DNA from: Ctena decussata
Lineage: Eukaryota; Mollusca; Bivalvia; Lucinida; Lucinidae
Length of the DNA: 64,000 bases
Assembly: GCA_963989385.1 (NCBI GenBank)
Contig: OZ022511.1
Location: 3,844,001-3,908,000 of the forward strand
Direction: 5' to 3'
Of the stretch, positions 21,382 to 31,508 are shown in pieces. Both the position numbers and the translations under genes were made by a program. Below the pieces are notes generated by a model. It saw nothing but the letters and a program-made list of their open reading frames with translations. It was not told where the DNA came from and did no database searches. How positions within the stretch are numbered: position 1 is the first letter of the stretch; every line of letters starts with the position of its first letter.

Positions 21382-22020
21382 ATACTGGTCAAAATAAGTT
21401 AAGCTCCATGTCCGATTTTTCCCATACATGCATTGTGAAAATGATAAAATTAAAGCATCTGCTACCAACCGGGATATAAGAACTGAATTATAGTACACAT
21501 CTTAATTATTATACCACCCTTACCAGAAGGTGCCAACTTTAACACGAAATATTTCGCAATGAGCAAGGTCTACACTGGTAAGGGTGGTATAAAATAGTTA
21601 TACCACGATTTGTCCGCCTGTACGGGAGATAATCCACTCTCTAAAGCTCGTGGATTATCTCCTCGTACAGGCGGACAAACCGTGGTATATCTGTTACTTA
21701 TAACATCATCTGAAAAGTACCTTCACCAAATTCCAGCTTTATGTTTCCAGTTACTGGCGACTTGTACAAAATTTTACAGGAATAGCCTCTTGTTCGCGAA
21801 TGGTGCTTTTGAACAGATAGGGTTCTAAATGAAATTCCTGGAACTCAGCAGAAAATGAATCTACAATGACAGTGACATACAGCATGTTTTGAGATGAAAC
21901 TATGATACTCTCTCTTGGAAAATTTCTTACGAAAACGTTAATTAAAATCTAGATAAGAAATATGTGTTTTGGCATTGAGTCTATGGGAAAATTAGGTGAG
22001 GCTTAACTTATTTTGACCAG
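21382..22020. mobile_element. DNA-transposon-like element with nested palindromes
   Basis: Terminal inverted repeats ACTGGTCAAAATAAGTTAAG and its inverse lie 640 bp apart. Inside are two adjacent palindromes, each starting TTATACCAC: 21508-21595 (CACCCTTACCAG / CTGGTAAGGGTG) and 21598-21692 (TTTGTCCGCCTGTACG / CGTACAGGCGGACAAA). No transposase. The right end is 53 bp from the stop codon of the NAT pseudogene. Confidence 0.7.
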
Positions 22021-22072
22021 TTTACATGAGAAGTCTAGGAGAGTAAATGTGAGCAGTGCCTCTAATTGCCAT

Positions 22073-22952
22073 CTAATAAGTATCATTTCTCCAGTTGTAA
22101 ATAGCTTGCTTTACAATAGATTCGTCAAGTTCTGGGAAATATTTCCTGTATGCGTTCCCCAGTTCCAGATCATCTTTGAGGGTCGTTACAGAAATTTCGC
22201 CTGAATCCGATTCTATAGCAAGTTTCGAGTTGCATATGACCACCAGCCTTCGATCCACGAACTTTATGGCTCTCAAACTTTTATGAAATGGTGATTGTTC
22301 AGGGTTGGTATAAACGTCCTCGAAGCAGTCATTGAAAGCGTTTAGATCTTCGGTTGGCTGGACTTCAAATTCATAAAACAGCCTGAACGGTTCTGTCGGT
22401 GTCGGTTTGCCTGGAGAGAGCTCGAAGCCTGAGCGATCATGTAGGCGTTGTATTTTATTCCCCATTTTTACAAATTTGTATCTCAAAAAAGATGCACTAT
22501 ATATAGGCGACTCAACTTCAAAATCTAAGCTTATGGCCTCAAAGCATGCATTGGCGCTACCTGTGTCCACCAAGTACATATCACCGGTTTTCTTCAAATT
22601 ATACGCAAACACTATCAGATGATTATCAAAGGGTATTCCACGGGCAGGAACCCTACAGATGTTCAAAACAACATCATAGCCAATAGATTTCAGCAGACAA
22701 GGTAAATGCATTTATAGTATAACATATTCCACCTTTCCGTTCAATCATTGATGTTTTTACTTCTTCCAAGGATGGGCGACCCCGCTGTTTGAAGGGTGTG
22801 CTTATCAGCGTTACACTCTGGAATGGTATGCTTGAAATCGATTCTATCAGTCTATTTAAGAAACTTAATTTGTTTCTTTCCAGCTCATATTCTGCATCTG
22901 GTAAATTCAACACATCTTTTATAAAGCGCAGAGACTCCTCTCTAGTCAACAT
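22073..22952 (-). pseudogene. Arylamine N-acetyltransferase-like, frameshifted paralogue
   Basis: Same family and start context as 27881-28762. It reads MLTREESLRFIKD ... ERKGGICYTINAF, then a 2-nt deletion near 22696-22700 relative to the paralogue shifts frame and closes after EIYWL. The other frame picks up at LLKSIGYDV and runs to the same C terminus, YNWRNDTY. The active-site Cys (GGIC), His (DNHL) and Asp (YLVDTG) are all encoded, across the two frames. No other disabling change is seen, so recent decay or an assembly error are both possible. An AG acceptor lies 4 nt before the ATG (22957-22958), as in the paralogue, implying a 5' UTR intron. Confidence 0.85.
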
Positions 22953-22992
22953 TGTTCTGAAAAAGCAAACGAAATTAGCAAGCGACCTTACT

Positions 22993-23135
22993 TAAAGGGT
23001 AGATAGGTACACTTTAAAGGGAAGCAACTCTACCAATGTGCTCCCTGCTCAGTGGGGATCAACTCTTAAAGGAAAGAATTCAGTAGACTACATTTAGGAG
23101 GGGCTATACTATCCAGAAAGGCAAACAGGACTCGA
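22993..23135. repeat. PAL-F fragment
   Basis: TAGGTACACTTTAAAGGGAAGCAACTCT-type outer arm (begins 23010) plus GATCAACTCTTAAAGGAAAG. The opposite arm is missing. Just upstream of the NAT pseudogene. Confidence 0.5.
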
Positions 23136-23857
23136 TAATCAGTATCTGTCAAATCTGGAAAGTATAAAGAATTTTAAGCACCTGTAGTCTAAACCTTAGG
23201 ACGCGATCAACAATAGACGTTCATTTTCTGGCAGATACGTCCAGAAATAAACGACTATCGTTATGTCACCGTCTGTTGTTGAATATGACACTATTCTGTT
23301 TCTGAATGTAACCTCAAAACATCATTCTCGCTCCTATATAACAGTTTGTGTGTCCATATTTTGATAAATGCATAAAAGAAATATATATGATTTATGCAGT
23401 TGTTCCTGAAAATGGGACGCATGATAACTTAAGTAGAATAAACAAAATTATTTGACGGACAAAGAATAACTCTAAAAGTAAAAAGTATGCAAAGACCAGG
23501 AACTGAAACAATCAAAATCCAAATCCAGCCCTCAAACCATAGTTGGAAACAACTAAGATTACAAATAATCAAGATACAGAGAACATATGGCCAACCGAGT
23601 GAGCAGATTGTTCCCAAAAGGTGGCCACTCAGCAACCCAAACCGAACCAAAAATAATAATAACATACATAAGGTAAAACATCACAGAAACTCTGACACCA
23701 AAAACAGGCAACAAAGAACCACAACAGAACTACCGCCTTGGAACGGTCAGTAATGAATTACTGGGGGCTTAAATCGATTTTACAGGCCCAACCTCACCCT
23801 CAGTTTCTGAAGTGGTACAAAACATTTAGTTGGTTGTTCGGTTCGCATGATAACCCT
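23136..23857. other. Non-coding, probable 3' tail of the PLE and flank
   Basis: No exon recognised. The minus-strand ORF at 23858-24136 directly follows the PLE RT stop and together with part of this stretch may be the element's 3' region. The 3' boundary cannot be set from one copy. Confidence 0.35.
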
Positions 23858-24087
23858 CTAACTCGTCAATGAATCATCACGGTAAACACATAAATCAAAT
23901 TTCAACACCATGAAGAAGCAAAGACGAGGACTCAACAGATACAACGGGCCGTCTGACAGGTGGAGATCCCTGTCCTGCCAAACAACCCCACTGGAAATCT
24001 GAAGCAAAAGAAGGTCACCAGTTGAGCCCCGGTGGACCAAGCAACAGACAAAAAGGCTCCGGTCCCAACCAACTAAAATATATAGCT

Positions 24088-25764
24088 TTAGGTCGGGGCC
24101 ATCATAGAGTCTGACGACCGATCCCCCGGTGTGCAATTAAAGAGTGCAGCAAAGCTATCAACCGTGATTGGGTTAATCACTAAGCATGCAGACTGTCGCA
24201 TAACATTTAAATTATAGCCAATACGTTTGTGACGTATTATTATTTTTCGGAATTGATCAGAAAAATCAGTCCTACCCTTAATCTTTTTGAATTTGTATAC
24301 TAAGTCACCATAAAATTCTGGTTCCGATAGGCTTTGGTGTAAAAGAAATTTTAATCCGACATCAAATTTTGAAACCAATTCATGGTGTCTGCTATAGAAT
24401 TTAGAAAAAGCCTTTCTAAGCTTATGATACCGATAGCCCTGTTGAAGAAGTTTAGCAGTTAAACATTTATTACGAGCATTAAAGTCATCTACATGACTAC
24501 ACACTCTAGCAAATCTTATAAGTTGAGAAATATACACTCCATAAGAGGGACGACGTGGAACGTCACCATCCAAAAATGGAAAATTAACTATATCAAAGTC
24601 AAAGTCATCACGTTTATCATAAATTTTAGAAGATACAAAACCGTTAGAAATAGATAGATGTAAATCCAAAAAGGGGGCCTCGGTATTTGAAGTATTAGCT
24701 TTATTCAATTTAAGTTCAGGTGGGTAAATTTGGTTAACCATGCTTTCAAAATAAGGATTATCAATATTCAGAAGATCGTCTAAATATCTAGAGGTTGAGT
24801 TAAATGCCTCAATGATATCAGCTTGATTATCAACAGAAAGAGAAGTCATGAAATCTCTTTCATAACAAAATAAAAACAAATCGGCCACAAGAGGAGCACA
24901 ATTTGTACCCATCGGAATACCAACAATTTGTCTGTATAACTTATTACCAAATCTGATGTAAATATTATCTAAGAGATATGATAAGGCGTCACATACATTC
25001 TGACATGACCAAAGACTATATCCTCTATATATTTTACGGTCAGTAGAAGTGAAAAACGCTTTCTTATCGTTACAGGCAATATAAAGGGTATCTTCATTTT
25101 TGGAGAACTTTTTGAAGGCCCTCTCAATCAAATCAACAAGTTTTTCCTTTATTAAATTATGGGGTAATGTGGTATAAAGAGTAGAAAAATCATAAGTGGA
25201 CAAACTAGTCGCACAGAACCCTCTTGACTTCAGTTTACTAAGTACCTCACCAGAATTTTTTATAGACCAAAACATATTTTTCCCTGACCTCTCATACACT
25301 GTCCCATAGTACCAAATGACACGAGATTTCACAGCAGTGAGGCAAGAAGTTAATAATTTAGATAATTCTGTAGTAGTACAAGAGCTAGAGTTGGCAATGA
25401 ATCTAGCTTTATACGGTTTTTTATGAAGCTTAGGTAACCAATACATCGTAGGAAGTTTGTCTTGGCGTTCCTTAACGTTAACAGCAAACTTTAAAGGCAA
25501 ATTATTTGAGTGGCTATTAACGACAGTCTTCTCATCTGTAAAAGTCTCTTCGTAAGCCGTGGTGCCGTTAAGTTCCTGCTTCAAAGTGTTAATATAGTGC
25601 ATCCGACAAACAACAACAATGTTGTTTGCGGCCTTGTCAGCAGGAACCAAAACATACTTCCTATGAAAATCCTGGATACCCTGCTTCAAATATCTAAAGG
25701 AAGATTTAGGCTTAGGAGGTAAAAGATTAGTATTGTGTGAATAAAACTTTATACGTTTATCCAC
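24088..25764 (-). CDS. Penelope-like element reverse transcriptase (5'-incomplete)
   Basis: A 558-codon open frame. It has the PLE N-terminal block VPADKAANN (40-48), the fingers block YWLPKLHK ... ARFI (108-123), motif A YDFSTLYTTLPH (191-202), motif B-like VGIPMGTNCAPLVADLF (281-297) and catalytic YLDD (327-330), then the thumb. The frame opens at GTG with a TGA six codons upstream and no ATG until about residue 55, so the 5' end is truncated or mutated. I see no GIY-YIG endonuclease before the stop at ...SDSMMAPT, although canonical PLEs carry one. The RT itself has no stop, suggesting relatively recent activity. It lies between the two NAT paralogues on the same strand. Domesticated function is possible but unsupported. 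Confidence 0.85.
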   Translation of the reverse strand: MDKRIKFYSHNTNLLPPKPKSSFRYLKQGIQDFHRKYVLVPADKAANNIVVVCRMHYINTLKQELNGTTAYEETFTDEKTVVNSHSNNLPLKFAVNVKERQDKLPTMYWLPKLHKKPYKARFIANSSSCTTTELSKLLTSCLTAVKSRVIWYYGTVYERSGKNMFWSIKNSGEVLSKLKSRGFCATSLSTYDFSTLYTTLPHNLIKEKLVDLIERAFKKFSKNEDTLYIACNDKKAFFTSTDRKIYRGYSLWSCQNVCDALSYLLDNIYIRFGNKLYRQIVGIPMGTNCAPLVADLFLFCYERDFMTSLSVDNQADIIEAFNSTSRYLDDLLNIDNPYFESMVNQIYPPELKLNKANTSNTEAPFLDLHLSISNGFVSSKIYDKRDDFDFDIVNFPFLDGDVPRRPSYGVYISQLIRFARVCSHVDDFNARNKCLTAKLLQQGYRYHKLRKAFSKFYSRHHELVSKFDVGLKFLLHQSLSEPEFYGDLVYKFKKIKGRTDFSDQFRKIIIRHKRIGYNLNVMRQSACLVINPITVDSFAALFNCTPGDRSSDSMMAPT

Positions 25765-25841
25765 AATATTAAACCTATCTCAAAGAAAAATTCGTCCATA
25801 TATACATGTATGTATACTCGCTTTTATAGGTGACCCAGCCT

Positions 25842-26084
25842 GGCCCCAAGGTTATAAAACTTTTTTCATGCTCAACTCAACTGAGCATGAAATTTTACCT
25901 GCTAATAAATAGCAAATTACTGATAAGTACAGTTGTTTTCTTGCTCAGTTTAGCTGAGTATGTAATTTTCTCTGCTTATGAATATGAAAATGCCAACATT
26001 AGTTGGCATTTTCATATTTATCAGCAGAGAAAATTTCATGCTCAGCTGAGTTGAGCACGAAAAAAGTTTTATAACCTCGGGGCC
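25842..26084. mobile_element. MITE-C copy 2
   Basis: TGGCCCCAAGGTTATAAAAC to its inverse. Same nested CTCAGCTGAG and CCAACATTAGTTGG palindromes as 4986-5227. Lies about 75 bp upstream of the PLE open frame. Confidence 0.85.
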
Positions 26085-26181
26085 TGATTTCCTGTTAACA
26101 TTTGCGATGTAAGAAAAAATTGTTTTAGGTTAAAATAGTTCTATTTGTCTGGCTGTCGAGATTTTTGCAGTGTTTATACAG

Positions 26182-26373
26182 TCAACTCTCGACATCTCAA
26201 ACTCGAAATTCATCTCAAACTACTGATATCTAGAAGTAAATTTTCTGGTCCGTTTGAGATTCCAGTAGTTTCGGCTATCCGGATTTGAAATGTAAAGGAT
26301 AAACGGAAAAGTGTCCAAACTACAATTTCTTATTTTGATATATCAGTGTTTGAGATAACGAGAGTCGACTGTA
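26182..26373. mobile_element. pogo/Tigger-like MITE
   Basis: Terminal repeats CAGTCAACTCTCGACATCTC and GAGATAACGAGAGTCGACTG are imperfect inverses and are flanked by TA on both sides, matching the known TA target and CAGTCGACTCTCG-type ends of pogo-like MITEs. About 190 bp, non-coding. Confidence 0.7.
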
Positions 26374-26499
26374 TTGTTGATATGGATTGACCTGGCACTC
26401 ATTTATTTCCGTCATTACACTCCGATGTTTTCGTTAGTTTTAGCGATGATTTACCAGAAAATACTGCTGCTTGAATATAATACAGTCAACTGTTTGTCG

Positions 26500-27165
26500 T
26501 TGCTGCTGTAGCGTAGTGGTGAAGGCTTCCGACGGCGGATACAGATATCGTAAGATCGAGTCTTATAGCATTCTTTTTTGAGTAATTTCTTCTTTTTTTT
26601 TTTTACTTTTTGTCTTTATTCTTAATTGCATATTTTTACTTAATAATTTTAAATGGTTTTCTGTTGTATGGGTTTTCCCCATATGTTTTCGTGGGAACGT
26701 AAGTGTCCCGCTTTCTCTTGATTCCCACGTACTCTGAAAATTGTCTTTTCGCCGACTCCAGTTGCATTTATTGTCTGTTGGATATATGATCCGGCTTCAG
26801 GTGCTTGGTTTTCCTGAAAATGCTTTGATTTGGAAGCAATGAGTATTTTTTCTTTTAATCTGAGATGTTTTTGGTCGACACTGTTGTAGGATTTACATGT
26901 ACATATAATAGTAGATAGATACTGCATCTCGTTCGATTGTCGGGTCGGGCGATGGTCCTGTGTCACTTTCAGTGCCCGGCCGCTATATTAGTTACGCTAA
27001 TAGTGCGGCAAAGGGCTATTGAGCTTGCAGTAGGTGCGGGTGGTTTTTTGGGGGACATATTTTTCTCTCGCCTATCAGCTCTTCTTTCTCCCTATCTTGA
27101 AAGACGGCCCGATATAGAATAAGTATTGTCTCAAAGGGCCGTTAAACCTAAGACAACCAACCAAA
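26500..27165 (+). mobile_element. SINE-like remnants (tRNA-like head and 3' tail)
   Basis: CTGTAGCGTAGTGGTGAAGG with AGATCGAGTCTTATAGC downstream resembles a tRNA-derived head at 26508-26575. A T-rich tract follows. About 500 bp further, AAAGGGCCGTTAAACCTAAG then CAACCAACC is a typical SINE 3' end (about 27136-27165). The two may belong to different insertions. An A/B-box-like relic (AGTTCGAATCTCA, minus) also lies near 27270. Confidence 0.45.
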
Positions 27166-27702
27166 TTAGTAAGAGAAACATTAAAATTTTGTGTCGAGCA
27201 TGATAAGATTACCAGCTGCTTTTACGCAAAGAAAAAAAATACATAAAACATATTAAAACAACGCTGTTGAGATTCGAACTTATAACTCCAAGATTAAAGA
27301 TTCAATGCCTTATGATACAGTGATATTTTTCCTGTTTAACAGTAATGTACATACTGGCGCTGCTTTTACCCGTTCGTAATTGGACACCGTGAATTAAACG
27401 GAGGTGAACGGAATATTCATGAGTGCCAGGTCAATACTTATGAACAATATCGAATAATCGACGAACTTTCCTCTTATGGTAAATAAAAACATAGTTTGGA
27501 TAGGGAGCAGAATTTTCCGAATTTTTGTGCCACAATACATGGCCTGGTTGAGGTGAAGTGGTCCACCCATAAATACATGTATCCGCACACTTTCAAATAT
27601 TTTTAATCTAAACAATAACTTATTTTGTGCTATGCTATTGTTAGTGGTAATGACTTACGCAATGAATATATGTAATATAACTATATGTAATGCTGTTAAA
27701 TT
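27166..27702. other. Intergenic 3' of NAT gene
   Basis: AT-rich, no exon recognised. One tRNA-like relic near 27265-27325 on the minus strand. The short ORF at 27394-27615 has no family features. Confidence 0.3.
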
Positions 27703-27708
27703 TTTATT
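27703..27708 (-). promoter_or_regulatory. Candidate poly(A) signal of the NAT gene
   Basis: AATAAA on the minus strand, about 170 bp after the NAT stop codon. Only sequence match and distance support it. Confidence 0.45.
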
Positions 27709-27880
27709 AAAACCAATGAGATGACAGGAAAATTTCTTGATGGAATTCTATACGTGTCCATTTTCTTCATAAATTAATATTTTTACGTTTACTTTGTTTT
27801 CCGTTATTATGCTTTCAGGACATGTGGTCCAACAATTTTGCTGTTTCTTATAGAGTTATATGGTCATACCATTGAGCACC

Positions 27881-28762
27881 CTAGTATGTATCATTTCTCC
27901 AATTGTAAATAGCTTTCCTTACAGCTGATTCATCCAATTCTGGGAAATATTTCCTATATGCGCTCACAAGTTCCTGGTCATCTTTGAGGGTCGTTACACA
28001 AATATTACCAGAGTCTGATTCAAGCGCAAGTTTCGAATTGCAAATGACTACCAGTCTTCGATCAACGAACTTTATGGCTCTCAAACTTTTATGAAATACT
28101 GATTTTTGTGGGTTGGTATAAATGACATCGAAGTATTCAAATATGCCGTTTAGATCTTCGGTCGGCTTGACCTCAAATTCATAAAACAGCTCGAACGGTT
28201 CAATCCGCGTTGGTTTGCCAGGAGATAGTCCGAAGCCCGATCGATCGTGTAGGCGTTGTATTTTATCCCCTGTTCTTATAAATTTGTATCTTAAGTAAGA
28301 TGCATAATATATGGGCGATTCAACTTCAAAATCTAAGCTTATGGCCTCAAAACATGGTGTGGCACAGCCTGTTTCAACTAAATATATATCACCAGCTTTC
28401 TTTAAATTAAATGCCAGCACTATCAAGTGGTTGTCTGTGAGAATGCCATCATGAGGACATTGGCTCCTGTTAAGATGAACATCATAGCCAATAGACTTCA
28501 ACAAATAGTAGGTGAATAAATTAAATGCATAGCACAATCCTCCTTTCCCTTCCAACATGGATGCTTTCACTTCATCCACAGTCGGACGGCGTCGCTCTTC
28601 CAAGCGTTTGTCAACCAGCGTCACACACTGAAATGGTATGCTTATAATTGAGGTAATCAGTTTATTCAAGAAATTGTACTTGTCTCCTTCCATCTCATAT
28701 TCTGGATCCGGTATTTTCAACCTATCTTTTATAAATCGAAGAGATTCTTCTGAAGTCAACAT
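27881..28762 (-). CDS. Arylamine N-acetyltransferase-like protein (293 aa)
   Basis: A single uninterrupted coding exon of the usual NAT length (about 290 aa). Family NATs transfer acetyl from acetyl-CoA to arylamines through a Cys-His-Asp triad in the cytosol. Visible here: nucleophile C77 in GKGGLCYAFN (the common Arg before GG is Lys), H112 in TDNHLIVLAF, and the third triad position is E130 in DIYLVETG instead of Asp. The C-terminal half (RAIKFVDRRLVVICNSKL) is collinear with the paralogue at 22073-22952. An AG acceptor at 28767-28768, 4 nt before ATG, implies a 5' UTR intron, the layout known for animal NAT genes. Candidate poly(A) signal at 27703. Whether Glu supports catalysis is unknown, so function may be altered. 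Confidence 0.92.
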   Translation of the reverse strand: MLTSEESLRFIKDRLKIPDPEYEMEGDKYNFLNKLITSIISIPFQCVTLVDKRLEERRRPTVDEVKASMLEGKGGLCYAFNLFTYYLLKSIGYDVHLNRSQCPHDGILTDNHLIVLAFNLKKAGDIYLVETGCATPCFEAISLDFEVESPIYYASYLRYKFIRTGDKIQRLHDRSGFGLSPGKPTRIEPFELFYEFEVKPTEDLNGIFEYFDVIYTNPQKSVFHKSLRAIKFVDRRLVVICNSKLALESDSGNICVTTLKDDQELVSAYRKYFPELDESAVRKAIYNWRNDTY

Positions 28763-28825
28763 TGTTCTGCAAGAAACGCATACAAGATATTAAACGTGAG
28801 AGATGTTGAGGGAGTAAACTTCCAG

Positions 28826-28870
28826 CCCAGGAGGCACATGACGTCATTTTGACGTCATGTGCCCGCTGGG
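28826..28870. mobile_element. REP-D minimal copy (45 bp)
   Basis: Almost the whole sequence is a palindrome: CCCAGGAGGCACATGACGTC, then ATTTT, then GACGTCATGTGCCCGCTGGG. It carries two TGACGTCA (CRE/ATF-type) octamers. It sits 64 bp upstream of the NAT start codon, probably in the 5' UTR intron. Confidence 0.75.
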
Positions 28871-29165
28871 AGGGGATGCAGCTCTTCGATTTTATTTTTG
28901 CATTTTGTTGTTTGTTGCTATGTCTGTTATTGGTATATTGTTTGTGATGTTAGAGCTAGCCCGGTGACCACCCACATAGGAAATGTTCACATAATGGCTG
29001 CCGCTGGTGATGTCTTTGGTGTGCTGTCTTTTCCCATATAGTGTCTTGGGTGGGATCTGGGGTTTAATTACGTCAGTTTACCTACTTTTTCATAACAGAG
29101 CAGATACATGTACTCTGGCTTTCCAGTGCCCTTCTGCAAAAAAGTATGAAAAATAGCCTATAGGA

Positions 29166-29371
29166 GCAGGGGCCGTATTCATAAAACGACTTAAGTGGTT
29201 GCTATGCTGTTGCTAAGGCTAAATTTCTTTAAAGGAGATTCCGTACAGCTATGAAATTTGTAAAACTGTTCCTCCAGACCAAATTTCGTAGTTGTAGGAA
29301 ATCTCCTTTATAAATATTTAGCCTTAGCAACCGCATAGCAACGACTTAAGTGGCTTTATGAATACGGCCCC
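29166..29371. mobile_element. Palindromic MITE, termini GGGGCCGTATTCATAAAACG
   Basis: About 205 bp with outer arms GGGGCCGTATTCATAAAACG and the inverse, continuing as ACTTAAGTGG, GTTGCTATGC and AAGGAGATT blocks. Central unpaired ~80 bp. The 28871-29165 and 29372-29485 stretches hold nothing recognised. Confidence 0.75.
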
Positions 29372-29485
29372 TGATTTTCTAAAAAGACAGTGAAAAAGTA
29401 TGGATTAGGCTACACATACAAAGAAGTATATAGCGACAGTAAGGCTTTTTTCCAAGAACAGAATTCCATGTACAAACACTACTTC

Positions 29486-29575
29486 ATCGGGAGTAAACGT
29501 TGAAACAACGTTGTGTCGATGCAACGTCGCGCCTACATATCTACGTTGTTTTAACGTTGCATGTGCCTGCCAGGA
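29486..29575. mobile_element. REP-D copy 4
   Basis: AACGTTGAAACAACGTTG and ACGTTGTTTTAACGTTGC inverted blocks around CGATGCAACGTCGCG, ending GTGCCTGCCAGG. The left terminus is degenerate. Confidence 0.6.
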
Positions 29576-29659
29576 AGGAATAAGTAGCAATATATGACAG
29601 TCATAGTCTCCCTTTGTTCACCTGTCCGACGAATTGAGTCGAAGGTAGTAATATTCCAT

Positions 29660-29762
29660 GCAAGCACAAAACGTCTAATCAACATTGAAGCATCGTTGAT
29701 TCAACGTCATGACGTTGAATCAACGTTTATTCAATGTTAGTTCAATGTTGTGTGCCCACTGA
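29660..29762. mobile_element. REP-D copy 5
   Basis: Core CGTTGATTCAACGTCATGAC followed by GTTGAATCAACG, right terminus TGTGCCCACTGAG. Left terminus weak (CAAGCACAAAACG). Confidence 0.6.
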
Positions 29763-30223
29763 GATTATTTCTAGGAAAAATTACCTTGTAAAATCCAAAC
29801 ACGAAAATGTTAATAAAAATCCGGTGAATTAGATATTCTGTGACATATATCAAAGCGACATACAGCACTTTTAAATACGTTTTACATAACTCCTGCATAA
29901 ACAGTCATGCTAAAAATCAAAACCCGGAATACTTACAAAAATACAAGACAATACAAGAAAAATCTCACAACATTGAAGTCCAACGTTGAGCTACATGCAC
30001 TAGATATTCTGTGACCTATATCACTGCGACATGCATATTTGACATTGATTTTTCAAGATTTCAGTCACGAAGCCCTATTTACTTTGACCTACAGTGATCA
30101 ATTTAAAAAAGAGTTTACGTAACTCTTGCGTAACCAGTTAAAACATATAGCTGAAACTGCACATTGAACAGTATGCTGAATTTAAAACCCTAATTCACCC
30201 TCAGTAAATAAATAAATAAAAAT
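29763..30223. other. Intergenic, no gene recognised
   Basis: Contains two related stretches (near 29830-29905 and 30000-30140) sharing TAGATATTCTGTGACNTATATCA and AACTCNTGCRTAA, i.e. an imperfect direct duplication of about 170 bp spacing. No exon. Confidence 0.4.
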
Positions 30224-30462
30224 TGAGCCGCGACACGACAAAACCAACATGGTGGTTGTGCGCAAAGCGCAGAGTCAGGTCAGCCTGGGCATCCGCCCAG
30301 TCTGATCAGAGTCTTCGCTGTCCGCATGGAGGTAGCTTAGACCCTTAACTACCCTTTTAAGTGCATAGCGAAATGTCTGATCAGACTGGGCGGATGCCAA
30401 GACTGATCTGAGTCTGCGCTGGGCGCACTACCACATTGTTGGTTTTCTCGTGTCGCGGCGCA
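30224..30462. mobile_element. PAL-A palindrome, copy 5
   Basis: Full-length. Left TGAGCCGCGACACGACAAAA, right TCTCGTGTCGCGGCGCA with one change. Confidence 0.87.
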
Positions 30463-30970
30463 TTAATAAATAACGTTACTGAATAAAATAAACAAAAGGA
30501 CGGACACACGGTGCCGGGTGTTTACAACTATGGATACGTTCCGCTGAGCCACCAGAACAGAAACGTTACATGTACTTTCGATGTATGTTTTCTTTGAACT
30601 GAATTAAGATTTTGCCAATGTGCTTCATGTATATCTGACAAAAAGTATTCAAAGTTCAGAAAATGAATATTACCACAAAACTATGAGTTTAATGTCTCCA
30701 GATTAATTTGATTCAGTGGGGGATCAGAATTTGTAAGTGTTATTTTGAGGTGCTTTTTGAAGACCCGTATTTCACTCACGTTAGCAGCCCATGTGAACAA
30801 GTCACTTCAGAGACTTTATAAGACACTTATTGTCACTAGTTTTACGAAAAAGTCCAATCGCCGCTTCCAAATGGTTGATCAGTGAAGCACAATACTTGGA
30901 ATATCGCTTTTCAGGACACTTGACTCTTTTTCTGGCTATGTGTTCCGACCACGAACAGTCTTTCTATAAC
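30463..30970. other. Intergenic, no gene recognised
   Basis: No exon or repeat family is recognised between PAL-A copies 5 and 6. AT-rich single-copy-looking DNA. Confidence 0.3.
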
Positions 30971-31208
30971 TGAGCCGCGACACGACAAAACCAACAATGT
31001 GGTTGTGCGCCCAGCGAAGACTAAGATCAGCCTGGGCATCTATCCAGTCTTATCTGACACTTCGCTAAGCATTTAAAGGGTAGCTGAGGGTCTAAGCTAC
31101 CTCCATGCGGACAGTGAAGACTCTGATCAGACTGGGCAGATGCCCAGTCTGATCTGAGTCTTTGCTGGGCGCACAACCACCTTGTTGGTTTTGTCGTGTC
31201 GCGGCTCA
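30971..31208. mobile_element. PAL-A palindrome, copy 6
   Basis: Full-length 238 bp with intact termini. The central GTAGCTNAGGGTCTAAGCTA hairpin is in the opposite orientation to copies 2, 3 and 5. Confidence 0.88.
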
Positions 31209-31280
31209 TATATTTATAGAGATGTTTATGAGTTTAGTTCCCGAATCATAGTAGTGTTTAAGAAGAGTGGTGGATGTAAG

Positions 31281-31508
31281 CAGGGGCGTAACTAGGGACA
31301 ATTTCAAAATACGCACAACCATGTTTAATTCTCTACTTCTTGAAGGGAAAGCTAGTATTTCAGCCACTTTGGTTAATTGGTATTGAAATCTTGTCTAATT
31401 TATAAATTTTCAGCATGCAAATTTGCAGGTGCGTTTTGAAATTTTGTCAATTTTGACAAAATTTCAATACGCACTTGCGTATTTGCCGTAAACGTAGCTA
31501 CGCCCTTG
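31281..31508. mobile_element. MITE, termini AGGGGCGTAACTAG
   Basis: CAGGGGCGTAACTAGGGAC and the inverse GTAGCTACGCCCTTG lie 228 bp apart. The inner right part contains AAATTTTGTCAATTTTGACA hairpins. Non-coding. Confidence 0.6.
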
